This document shows positions 24,935 to 32,841 of a stretch of DNA of 47,759 bases, one piece after another (position 1 is the first letter of the stretch; the number at the start of each line of letters is the position of its first letter). Source of the stretch: an uncultured Clostridium sp. (GTDB lineage Bacteria > Bacillota > Clostridia > Clostridiales > Clostridiaceae). The translations under genes and the position numbers were made by a program. The notes beneath the pieces were generated by a model. It was not told where the DNA came from, did no database searches, and worked only from the letters and a program-made list of their open reading frames with translations. The DNA is taken from the NCBI GenBank assembly GCA_900543325.1, contig UQQU01000018.1:1-47759 (forward strand), written 5' to 3'.

Positions 24935-24971
24935 CAAATGATAATAATTTGCAATTATAATAGATATTATA
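24935..24971 (-). promoter_or_regulatory. znuA promoter with candidate Zur box
   Basis: On the minus strand a TATAAT -10 lies at 24971-24966 (the -35 is weak). Immediately downstream, 24935-24951 reads CAAATGATAATAATTTG, matching its reverse complement at 14 of 17 positions and resembling the AT-rich Fur/Zur box class. A bound repressor there would block early elongation. Confidence 0.55.
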
Positions 24972-25104
24972 CTACTTTTTGAAAAAAAGTAAATTAAAAA
25001 TTTTTTTATTATTTTCATTGAATATTATATGTATAGACAACAAAATGTAAAAATGTATAAAAAAGTAACAAATTATGAATGAAAAAATAAAATAATAAAA
25101 AAAT

Positions 25105-25147
25105 GTTCGTAAGAACTATTGGAATTTTTAAAATTTCTGTTATTATA
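25105..25147 (+). promoter_or_regulatory. Promoter of purine permease with palindrome at the -35
   Basis: TTGGAA (25119-25124), 17-base spacer, ATTATA (25142-25147). Just upstream lies GTTCGTAAGAAC (25105-25116), a near-palindrome whose minus-strand reading ACGAAC resembles half of a PurR box. No purine riboswitch core is visible in the 75-base leader; a small hairpin ACTCGTT/AATGAGT is at 25157-25183. The rest of the 305-base gap between znuA and this gene shows no further gene. Confidence 0.5.
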
Positions 25148-25221
25148 TAAAAGTAAACTCGTTATCACATTGAGTGAATGAGTAAATTCAAGTAACAAAA
25201 GATAAAAAGGAGATTATATTA

Positions 25222-26529
25222 ATGAATAGTTTTTTGGATAATTTCTTTAAGCTTAAAGAAAATGATACAAATGTAAAAACAGAGTTTATAGCTGGTGTTA
25301 CAACATTTATGACAATGGCTTATATTTTAATTGTTAATCCGAGTATTTTATCAGCAGCAGGAATGGATTTGGGAGCTGTATTTACGGCAACCGCAGTATC
25401 AGCAATAATTGCAACATTAATAATGGGATTATATGCTAAGTTACCTTTTGCTCAAGCGCCAGGTATGGGATTAAATGCATTCTTTGCATATACTGTAGTT
25501 TTATCAATGGGATATTCATATCAATTCGCATTAACTGCAGTTTTATTAGAAGGGTTAATATTCGTATTATTAACAGTATTTAATGTAAGGGAAGCTATTG
25601 TTGATTCAATTCCAGTAAATATTAAAAGAGCTATTTCTGTTGGAATAGGATTATTTATAGCATTACTTGGACTTGAAGGAGCTGGAATAGTTGTTCATCC
25701 AGCAGATGGAGGAACAATAGTTGCTTTAGGAAATATTACTTCAGGTACAGGACTTTTAGCGATAATAGGAATAGTAATTACAGGAATATTAGTAGCAAGA
25801 AAAGTTAAAGGTGCCTTATTCTTAGGAATGATGATAACAGCAGCAATAGGGATACCAATGGGGGTAATAGATCTTCCTAATAAAATCTTTAGTATGCCAC
25901 CATCAATTAGCTCAACATTTATGCAATTTGAATGGCATAATATTTTCTCTTGGGATATGGTAATAGTATTATTTACATTATTATTTATGGATATGTTTGA
26001 TACTATAGGAACTTTAGTAGGTGTTGCAACTAAAGCAAACATGTTAGATAAAGATGGAAAAGTACCAAATATTAAAAAGGCTCTTTTAGCAGATGCAGTA
26101 GGAACAACAGTAGGAGCATGTCTTGGAACAAGTACAGTTAGTACTTTTGTTGAAAGTGCTTCAGGTGTAGCAGAAGGTGGAAGAACTGGATTAACAGCAG
26201 TATCTACGGCATTTATGTTCTTCTTAGCATTATTCTTATCACCTATATTTGGAGTAATTACTTCAGCAGTTACAGCTTCAGTTTTAGTTATTGTTGGATT
26301 ATTTATGATAGAAAATATAAAAGAGTTAGATTTAGAAGATTATACGGAAGCAATTCCAGCGTTCTTAACAATAATAATGATGCCATTTTCATATTCAATT
26401 TCAGATGGTATAGTATTTGGTGTTGTATCATATATATTCTTAAAACTATTTACTGGCAAATGGAAAGAAATAAGTTGGGGTACGGTAGCCGTTGGAATAG
26501 TATTTGTATTAAAATTTGTGTTTATATAG
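25222..26529 (+). CDS. Purine (guanine/hypoxanthine/adenine) permease, AzgA-like NCS2 family
   Basis: A 435-aa membrane transporter taking up nucleobases with protons. About 12-14 hydrophobic segments; the conserved GVTTFMTMAYILIVNPSIL at the N terminus, the substrate motif APGMGLNAFFAYTVV, and FMDMFDTIGTLVGVA plus STVSTFVESASGVAEGGRTG in the second half are diagnostic of the AzgA/PbuG/PbuO subgroup rather than uracil or xanthine permeases. RBS AAAAGGAG precedes the ATG. Single-gene unit ending in a strong terminator; which purine is preferred cannot be read from the sequence. Confidence 0.94.
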   Translation: MNSFLDNFFKLKENDTNVKTEFIAGVTTFMTMAYILIVNPSILSAAGMDLGAVFTATAVSAIIATLIMGLYAKLPFAQAPGMGLNAFFAYTVVLSMGYSYQFALTAVLLEGLIFVLLTVFNVREAIVDSIPVNIKRAISVGIGLFIALLGLEGAGIVVHPADGGTIVALGNITSGTGLLAIIGIVITGILVARKVKGALFLGMMITAAIGIPMGVIDLPNKIFSMPPSISSTFMQFEWHNIFSWDMVIVLFTLLFMDMFDTIGTLVGVATKANMLDKDGKVPNIKKALLADAVGTTVGACLGTSTVSTFVESASGVAEGGRTGLTAVSTAFMFFLALFLSPIFGVITSAVTASVLVIVGLFMIENIKELDLEDYTEAIPAFLTIIMMPFSYSISDGIVFGVVSYIFLKLFTGKWKEISWGTVAVGIVFVLKFVFI

Positions 26530-26534
26530 ACTTT

Positions 26535-26579
26535 ATAAAAGTTCACTTTGATAAGTATCAAAGTGAACTTTTATTTTTA
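26535..26579 (+). terminator. Very strong terminator after purine permease
   Basis: A 19-bp perfect stem (26535-26553 with 26556-26574), core AAAGTTCACTTTGATA, a 2-base loop and a T-rich tail. Its A/T flanks may also serve the convergent marR transcript. Confidence 0.92.
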
Positions 26580-26618
26580 CACAATTTTTTAATTTTAAAA
26601 TATAGTATAAGAGTAATT

Positions 26619-27059
26619 TTAAAATTTCTTTATTACCGTTAGTAAAGTATCTAAAGAAGATGACAAGGTGCTTATATCATCTTCATTTAAAGGAGCAAGT
26701 TTTTCTTTTATTACTTCTTTAATATATTCCTGTCCTTCCTTTAAAAATTCTAAGGCTTTAGGTGTAGTTTGTATTAAAATAACTCTTCTATCAGTAGGAT
26801 CATAATCTCTAAGAACAAGACCTTCTTCTACTAATTTATCGATTACAGGTGTCATATTAGGCTTAGATATACAAAGTTCTTTTGCCATTTTAGAAATAGG
26901 GATTGGTCCATTATGAATTAAATAAAATAATACCTTTATATGTGAATGTGGAATATTAAATTTTTTTGTAAGAGCATTAGGATTAAAAATATGTTTATTG
27001 AGAGAGAATAATAATAAATATAAATTATCTGATATATCATTTAAATTTAAAGTAGTCAT
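26619..27059 (-). CDS. MarR-family transcriptional regulator
   Basis: A 146-aa dimeric winged-helix repressor. HTH: GPIPISKMAKELCISKPNMTPVIDKL; wing: GLVLRDYDPTDRRVILIQTT, with the family's conserved Asp-x-Arg. Start ATG 27059 follows AAGGAGGC at good spacing. It diverges from a two-gene ABC exporter, and two copies of an ATAGTTAT-type inverted repeat lie between them, one at each promoter, so it most likely represses both itself and the exporter and is released by an exported compound. The ligand is unknown. Confidence 0.93.
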   Translation of the reverse strand: MTTLNLNDISDNLYLLLFSLNKHIFNPNALTKKFNIPHSHIKVLFYLIHNGPIPISKMAKELCISKPNMTPVIDKLVEEGLVLRDYDPTDRRVILIQTTPKALEFLKEGQEYIKEVIKEKLAPLNEDDISTLSSSLDTLLTVIKKF

Positions 27060-27089
27060 GTTAGCCTCCTTACAATAGTAATTGATAAT

Positions 27090-27118
27090 ATTATAATCTA
27101 TTAAAAAATAGTTTACAA
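27090..27118 (-). promoter_or_regulatory. marR promoter
   Basis: On the minus strand TTGTAA (27118-27113), 17-base spacer, TATAAT (27095-27090). The first operator palindrome abuts its -35 from upstream. Confidence 0.7.
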
Positions 27119-27121
27119 TAT

Positions 27122-27154
27122 ATAGTTATAAAATCATAACTATTATAAAATAGT
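27122..27154. promoter_or_regulatory. Operator 1 for the MarR regulator (overlapping palindromes)
   Basis: ATAGTTAT (27122-27129) and ATAACTAT (27136-27143) form a perfect inverted repeat with a 6-base spacer. A second palindrome ACTATT-N4-AATAGT (27139-27154) overlaps its right end. Confidence 0.65.
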
Positions 27155-27165
27155 AACATTTTATA

Positions 27166-27197
27166 TTGACAGAGAATAGTTATAAAAATATAATTAT
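27166..27197 (+). promoter_or_regulatory. ABC exporter promoter with operator 2
   Basis: Consensus TTGACA (27166-27171), 17-base spacer, consensus TATAAT (27189-27194). The inverted repeat ATAGTTAT (27176-27183) / ATAATTAT (27190-27197), with the same 6-base spacer as operator 1, covers the spacer and the -10. A strong promoter fully masked by an operator is typical of a drug- or stress-inducible pump. Confidence 0.8.
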
Positions 27198-27243
27198 TAT
27201 AAAAATAGAAATATATTAAATTTAAATAAGGAGAGGAGAGCTT

Positions 27244-29487
27244 ATGCTTAATTTATTAAAACACTTAAAGCCTTTTGTTGGTTCAATGATACTTGCAATA
27301 GCACTTTTATTTGTTCAAGCCATATGTGATTTATCATTACCAGACTATATGTCTAATATAGTGAATGTTGGAATACAACAAGGCGGAGTAGAAAATGCTG
27401 TTCCTAAAGTTATTAAATCATCAGAAATGGAAAAGTTATTTATTTTCATGAAAGATGATGAAAAGAATGTTGTAGATAATAATTATACTTTGTTAGATAA
27501 AGATAATCTCACTACAGATGAGTATAATAAGTATGTAAAAGACTATCCAGAATTAAAAAATGAAAGTATTTATAGGTTAAATACTAAGAAAGAAGAAAAT
27601 TTAGACAAGTTAAATGAGATATTTGGAAAGCCGATGCTTATTGTTTCAATGTTGGAATCACAAGGATTAAATGGAGTTCCAGGTATTAATAGTGCAGTTC
27701 CTCAGGGAGTTGACTTATCTACTATGGATCCTTTTGAAATGTTAAAAATGATGTCTCAAGAACAAATTAATAGCATGTTATCAAGTGTAGATGAGAAATT
27801 AGCAGATATGCCAGATAGTATGATAACTCAAGCTGCTACTAGTTATGTAAAAGAACAATATAAAGAAGTTGGAATTAATACTGATAAGCTTCAATCTAAT
27901 TATGTAATTATAGCTGGAATAAAAATGGTAGGTATCGCTTTAATTAGTATGGTAGCTACAGTTATTGTAAGCTTTATTGCTGCAAGAGTTGGTGCTGCAT
28001 TAGGTAGAAACTTAAGAAAAGATGTATTTAATAAGGTTGTAGGATTCTCAAATACAGAATTTGATGAATTTTCAACGGCATCACTTATTACAAGAACAAC
28101 AAATGATATACAACAAATTATTATGCTTGTTGTAATGGGATTAAGAATTGTATTCTATGCCCCAATATTAGGTGTTGGTGGTGTTATTAAAGTTATTAAT
28201 ACAGGAGCATCAATGGGATGGGTAATTGGAGTTGCAGTAATATCAATATTACTTTTAGTAATTGTATTATTTAGTTTTGCTATGCCAAAGTTCAAAAGTG
28301 TACAAAAGCTTGTTGATAGATTAAATCTTGTTACAAGAGAAAGTCTAACTGGTATGCTTGTTATTCGTGCATTTAGTACACAAAAGTATGAAGAAGAAAA
28401 GTTTGAAGTTGCTAATAAGAACTTAACTAGAACAAACCTTTTTGTTAATAGAATTATGACTGTAATGATGCCATTAATGATGTTTATTATGAATGCAATA
28501 ACATTACTAATTGTATGGGTTGGATCTCATAGAATCGATGAAGGTATTATACAAGTTGGAACAATGATGGCATTTATGCAATATACTATGCAAATAATTA
28601 TGGCATTCTTAATGATATCAATGGTTTCAGTTATATTACCAAGAGCAATGGTTTCTGCCCAACGTGTATCTGAAGTTTTAAATGTTGATGTAGCAATTAA
28701 GGATTCAGAGAAGTTACAAGTATTTAATCATGATGAAAAAGGAACTATTGAATTTAAAAATGTTTCATTTAGATATCCTGGAGCTGATGAAGATGTAATA
28801 AGTAATGTTAGCTTTAAAGCATTTCCAGGAGAAACTACTGCATTTATTGGTAGTACAGGTAGTGGTAAATCTACATTAATTAATTTGATACCTCGTTTCT
28901 ATGATGCAACAGAAGGTGAAATATTAATTGATGGTGTAAATATAAAGAGTGTATCTCAACATGACTTAAGAGAAAAAATAGGATTTATTCCTCAAAAGGG
29001 ACTTTTATTCTCAGGTACAATTGAAAGTAACTTAAAGTATGGTGGAAATCATATAACTGATGAAGATATGATGAAAGCTTCTGAAATTGCCCAAGCAATG
29101 GAATTTATAAATAGCAAAGAAGAAGGCTTTAATACAGAGATTGCTCAAGGTGGTACAAATGTGTCTGGTGGACAAAAACAAAGATTAGCAATTGCTCGTG
29201 CTATAGCTAAAAAACCAGAAGTGTTTATATTTGATGATAGTTTCTCTGCATTAGACTTTAAGACAGATGCTAAACTTAGAAAGGCAATAAATGCTGAATT
29301 AAAAGAAAGTACGATTTTAATTGTTGCTCAAAGAATAAGTACTATAATGAATGCAAACCAAATTATAGTTCTTGATGAAGGTAAGGTTGTTGGTAAAGGA
29401 ACTCATAAGGAGCTTATGGAGAACTGCGAAGTTTATCAACAAATAGCTCTATCACAACTTTCAAAGGAGGAGCTTTCAAATGAGTAA
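27244..29487 (+). CDS. Heterodimeric ABC exporter subunit with degenerate catalytic site
   Basis: A 747-aa half-transporter (membrane domain plus nucleotide-binding domain). It is longer than the usual ~580-600 aa because of about 170 hydrophilic residues (~45-215) between TM1 and TM2, presumably outside the cell, including a Met-rich stretch FEMLKMMSQEQINSML. The ATPase domain has Walker A GSTGSGKST, canonical signature NVSGGQKQR and Walker B VFIFDDSFSALD, in which Asp replaces the catalytic Glu. This makes it the non-catalytic Walker B half of an asymmetric pair. RBS GGAGAGGAG. It overlaps the partner gene by 8 bases. Controlled by the divergent MarR regulator; substrate unknown. Confidence 0.93.
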   Translation: MLNLLKHLKPFVGSMILAIALLFVQAICDLSLPDYMSNIVNVGIQQGGVENAVPKVIKSSEMEKLFIFMKDDEKNVVDNNYTLLDKDNLTTDEYNKYVKDYPELKNESIYRLNTKKEENLDKLNEIFGKPMLIVSMLESQGLNGVPGINSAVPQGVDLSTMDPFEMLKMMSQEQINSMLSSVDEKLADMPDSMITQAATSYVKEQYKEVGINTDKLQSNYVIIAGIKMVGIALISMVATVIVSFIAARVGAALGRNLRKDVFNKVVGFSNTEFDEFSTASLITRTTNDIQQIIMLVVMGLRIVFYAPILGVGGVIKVINTGASMGWVIGVAVISILLLVIVLFSFAMPKFKSVQKLVDRLNLVTRESLTGMLVIRAFSTQKYEEEKFEVANKNLTRTNLFVNRIMTVMMPLMMFIMNAITLLIVWVGSHRIDEGIIQVGTMMAFMQYTMQIIMAFLMISMVSVILPRAMVSAQRVSEVLNVDVAIKDSEKLQVFNHDEKGTIEFKNVSFRYPGADEDVISNVSFKAFPGETTAFIGSTGSGKSTLINLIPRFYDATEGEILIDGVNIKSVSQHDLREKIGFIPQKGLLFSGTIESNLKYGGNHITDEDMMKASEIAQAMEFINSKEEGFNTEIAQGGTNVSGGQKQRLAIARAIAKKPEVFIFDDSFSALDFKTDAKLRKAINAELKESTILIVAQRISTIMNANQIIVLDEGKVVGKGTHKELMENCEVYQQIALSQLSKEELSNE

Positions 29488-31330
29488 ACATAAAATGAGA
29501 GGCCCAATGGATGGAGGTCCAATGGGCGGAATGGGAAGAGGTGGCGAAAAGGCTAAGGATTTCAAAAAGACTATGAAAACTCTTGCGAAATATTTAAAGC
29601 CTTATAGCTTATCAATAATAATAGTTATAATATTTGCTATTGGTTCAGCTGCATTTTCAATTGTAGGACCAAAAATATTAGGAAAAGCAACTACAGAAAT
29701 ATTTAATGGATTAGTTAAAAAAGTTACAACTACTAATGCTGAAGGAATTAATTTTACTCGTATAGGGGAAATAATTTTATTCTTAGTGGGGTTATATTTA
29801 ATTAGTGTAATTTTCTCATTAATACAAGGATGGGTAATGTCAGGAGTTGCCCAGAAGGTATCTTATAATATGAGAAAAGAAATATCAGAAAAAATTAATA
29901 GAATGCCACTTAAGTATTTTGATACTAAAACTCATGGTGAAGTATTATCAAGAGTAACAAATGATGTTGACACTGTGAGCCAAACTTTAAATCAAAGTTT
30001 ATCACAAATGTTAACAGCAGCAACAACTCTCATTGGTGTACTTATAATGATGTTCTCAATAAATTGGATAATGACATTAGCTTCATTAATTGTAGTTCCA
30101 GTATCAGCTGGATTAATTGCTTTTGTTGTTAAAAAATCTCAAAAGTATTTTAAGATGCAACAAGAGTATTTAGGATATGTTAATGGTCAAGTTGAAGAGG
30201 TTTATTCTGGTCATAATGTAATGAAAGCTTTTAATGCAGAAGAAAGAGAGATCAATAAATTTACTGAACTTAATGATACACTTTACAATAGTGCATGGAA
30301 ATCACAATTTTTATCAGGTATGATGATGCCTATAATGACTTTTGTAGGTAACTTAGGATATGTAATAGTATCAATACTTGGTGGATGGTTAACTATTAAA
30401 AATGTTATTGAAGTTGGTGATATTTTATCTTTCGTTCAATATATTAGATCATTTATGCAACCAATCGCTCAAACTGCACAAATAGCAAATGTACTTCAAT
30501 CAACTGCAGCAGCTGCTGAAAGAGTATTTGAATTCTTAGACGAAGAAGAAGAAAGTTTAGATGCTGAAAATCCAGTAAGTACAGAAAACATAGAAGGAAA
30601 AGTTGATTTTAAAGATGTTCATTTTGGATATAATCCAGAAAGAACTATTATTAATGATTTTACAGCTCATGTAAAACCAGGGCAAAGAGTTGCAATAGTA
30701 GGACCAACTGGTGCTGGTAAAACAACAATGGTTAAGCTTCTTATGAGATTCTATGATGTTAATGATGGGGCTATTTTAATTGATGGGCATAATATTAAGG
30801 ATTTCAGAAGAAACGATTTAAGAAAAATGTTTGGTATGGTTCTTCAGGATACATGGTTATTTAATGGAACTATAATGGAAAACTTACGTTATGGTAGATT
30901 GGACGCTACAGATGAAGAAGTTAAACAAGCTGCTAAAGCAGCTCATGTTCATAGCTTTATAAAGACATTACCTCATGGTTATGATATGGAGCTTAATGAA
31001 GAAGCAAGTAATGTATCACAAGGTCAAAAGCAATTATTAACTATTGCTCGTGCCATATTAGCAGACCCTAAGATATTGATACTTGATGAAGCAACAAGTT
31101 CAGTTGATACAAGAACTGAAGTATTAATTCAAAAGGCTATGGATAATTTGATGCACGGAAGAACAAGTTTCATAATTGCACATAGATTATCTACTATTAG
31201 AGATGCAGATCTTATTCTTGTTATGAAAGATGGAGATATAGTTGAACAAGGAAATCATGAAGAGCTATTAGCTAAGAATGGATTCTATGCTAATCTTTAT
31301 AATAGCCAATTTGAAGGGGCAGAAGCATAA
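29480..31330 (+). CDS. Heterodimeric ABC exporter subunit with canonical Walker B
   Basis: A 616-aa half-transporter, partner of the preceding gene. It opens with a Met/Gly/Pro-rich cytoplasmic stretch (MRGPMDGGPMGGMGRGG), then six transmembrane helices and an ATPase domain: Walker A GPTGAGKTT, Walker B ILILDEATSSVD with catalytic Glu, H-loop IIAHRLS. Its signature is altered to NVSQGQKQL (Gln for Gly). Combined with the partner's intact signature and missing Glu, the dimer has one functional and one degenerate ATP site, as in TM287/288- and BmrCD-type exporters. AAAGGAGGAG within the end of the first gene drives translation. A multidrug or lipid/peptide exporter are the alternatives. Confidence 0.93.
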   Translation: MSKHKMRGPMDGGPMGGMGRGGEKAKDFKKTMKTLAKYLKPYSLSIIIVIIFAIGSAAFSIVGPKILGKATTEIFNGLVKKVTTTNAEGINFTRIGEIILFLVGLYLISVIFSLIQGWVMSGVAQKVSYNMRKEISEKINRMPLKYFDTKTHGEVLSRVTNDVDTVSQTLNQSLSQMLTAATTLIGVLIMMFSINWIMTLASLIVVPVSAGLIAFVVKKSQKYFKMQQEYLGYVNGQVEEVYSGHNVMKAFNAEEREINKFTELNDTLYNSAWKSQFLSGMMMPIMTFVGNLGYVIVSILGGWLTIKNVIEVGDILSFVQYIRSFMQPIAQTAQIANVLQSTAAAAERVFEFLDEEEESLDAENPVSTENIEGKVDFKDVHFGYNPERTIINDFTAHVKPGQRVAIVGPTGAGKTTMVKLLMRFYDVNDGAILIDGHNIKDFRRNDLRKMFGMVLQDTWLFNGTIMENLRYGRLDATDEEVKQAAKAAHVHSFIKTLPHGYDMELNEEASNVSQGQKQLLTIARAILADPKILILDEATSSVDTRTEVLIQKAMDNLMHGRTSFIIAHRLSTIRDADLILVMKDGDIVEQGNHEELLAKNGFYANLYNSQFEGAEA

Positions 31331-31380
31331 ATTATTAATGAAGTAACAAATAGGAATTAAATATAGTTAATAAAGTGAAA

Positions 31381-31417
31381 AACAAGGTGGATTGTAAGAA
31401 TCCACCTTGTTTTTTAG
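31381..31417. terminator. Bidirectional terminator between exporter and LysM gene
   Basis: AACAAGGTGGATT pairs perfectly with AATCCACCTTGTT around a 5-base loop, followed by TTTTTT. The convergent LysM gene ends at its edge. Confidence 0.92.
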
Positions 31418-32655
31418 CATAGTTTAATTTTTTGACCTGCTGTAATAAGGTTTAAATCTGATATATTATTAATTTCAATTATTTTATTAATATTTAAATT
31501 AAACATTTCAGAGATACTTTCTAAAGAATCACCTTCTTTTGTTGTATATACACCAGATGAATAAAGTTGAAGTACCTGGTTCTTTAAAAGTTTATTTGGA
31601 TTTTTTATATTATTTAATTTTGCAATCTTATCATGCCTAATACCAAATTTATTAGCTAGATTAATTAGTGTATCATTTTCTTTTACCACATAGGTAAAAG
31701 GATATTTACAATTTTGAACTCTCCATTCGATAATTTCTATTTCATCTGTTGGTGTAATAGAGTTAAAATAGTCTGTATAAGGATGATTATTGATTGTAAT
31801 ATATATATTTTCTGTTTGATAATAATTTTTTAAGGTATTATAAATACAATCAAAAAATTTTTTTGTCTTAATTGTATTTTCCTTTAGACTATTTATGATA
31901 CCACTGTAAAAATCTATATGAGCAAAATTTTCTTTATAATTATAATATATTTTATTTATTTTTGTATTGCGATTTATTATTGGAAGTAATCCTATAGGAG
32001 GGGTTTCGAATAGTTTAGAGAAGCCTAAAGTTATATCTTCATTAGTATTGTAATTTAAAATTTTATTTGAATACCAAATAGTGTTTAAATTTTCATCAGG
32101 ATAGTATATTTTAACGTTTTTAGAGTAAGGAGTATTTTCTAGTATATCTTCAAGCTCACAATATAAAAATCCTATTTTTTTTATATAATATATACTTTTA
32201 ACAAGACCTATACCTAGTACATAGTAATCTATAGAAAAATCAGAGTTGTTTTTAGATAGAGTAACAATTTCTATGGCTGAAGGAAATAAGTTAAATTGAG
32301 TTTTAACTGCTATATCTACATTAGTAATACAGCGCTTGCTTCCATCAGATAAAAGCCACATATTATTTTTAATAATAGGCTCTTTTATTAAATAATTATC
32401 AATATTATTAGATTCATCTAAGAAATTCTGATGGTGGTAAGTATTTCCGATTTGAAAGGAAAGTTTAATACCGTCATCAGTATATTCATAAATATTTACG
32501 GTATTAGTTATACCATTATCACATCTAACTTGAATTTTATTATTATTAAAATAATCTATTGAACTTTTGAAATTAATTAAATTATTATTAAATGCCCTAT
32601 AAATATACATTGAATTTGAATTGGGTGGAAAATATTCTTTGGATTTTATACTCAT
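31414..32655 (-). CDS. GerMN-like and double LysM domain protein (probable spore/cortex protein)
   Basis: A 413-aa protein with no signal peptide or membrane helix. The N-terminal ~190 residues look like a beta-rich lipoprotein-type domain (SMYIYRAFNN, EPIIKNNMWLL, DYYVLGIGLV). Residues ~205-300 resemble GerMN (LLPIINRNTKINKIYYNY, FAHIDFYSG, YNTLKNYYQTENIYITINN). Two LysM repeats close the protein: YVVKENDTLINLANKFGI (~318-362) and YTTKEGDSLESISEMFNL (~367-413), the second ending INAGQ-like in ITAGQKIKLC. LysM without a secretion signal is what is seen in proteins made in the mother cell and assembled on the forespore. A CATATACT box on the minus strand at 32714-32707 resembles a sigma-E/K -10. 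Domain calls are good; the sporulation role is inference. Confidence 0.85.
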   Translation of the reverse strand: MSIKSKEYFPPNSNSMYIYRAFNNNLINFKSSIDYFNNNKIQVRCDNGITNTVNIYEYTDDGIKLSFQIGNTYHHQNFLDESNNIDNYLIKEPIIKNNMWLLSDGSKRCITNVDIAVKTQFNLFPSAIEIVTLSKNNSDFSIDYYVLGIGLVKSIYYIKKIGFLYCELEDILENTPYSKNVKIYYPDENLNTIWYSNKILNYNTNEDITLGFSKLFETPPIGLLPIINRNTKINKIYYNYKENFAHIDFYSGIINSLKENTIKTKKFFDCIYNTLKNYYQTENIYITINNHPYTDYFNSITPTDEIEIIEWRVQNCKYPFTYVVKENDTLINLANKFGIRHDKIAKLNNIKNPNKLLKNQVLQLYSSGVYTTKEGDSLESISEMFNLNINKIIEINNISDLNLITAGQKIKLC

Positions 32656-32791
32656 AGTAACTCACCTCATAATCATTCGTGCGGTAATTTATTTAATTGA
32701 TACTACAGTATATGAAGAAAATTGAAACTTTGTTTAAGGTTAAAGTAAAGATTTATTGAAAGGTGAGAGAAAATAATAATTTTATTATATA

Positions 32792-32824
32792 AAAAGAGTT
32801 ATGACTAATTAGCATAACTCTTTT
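32792..32824. terminator. Terminator after hydrogenase gene
   Basis: AAAAGAGTTATG pairs with CATAACTCTTTT around a 9-base loop, flanked by A and T runs; it serves the minus-strand hydrogenase transcript. Confidence 0.85.
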
Positions 32825-32841
32825 CATATAATATAAAGTAA

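Noticed and set aside
24917..25018. N-terminal extension of the zinc-binding lipoprotein to an upstream ATG
   Set aside because: It would add 34 residues in front of a perfect lipoprotein signal peptide, and AGGAGGACAAG sits directly before ATG 24916.
25148..25221. Purine riboswitch in the permease leader
   Set aside because: The conserved aptamer core and its three-way junction are not visible; only a small hairpin is present.
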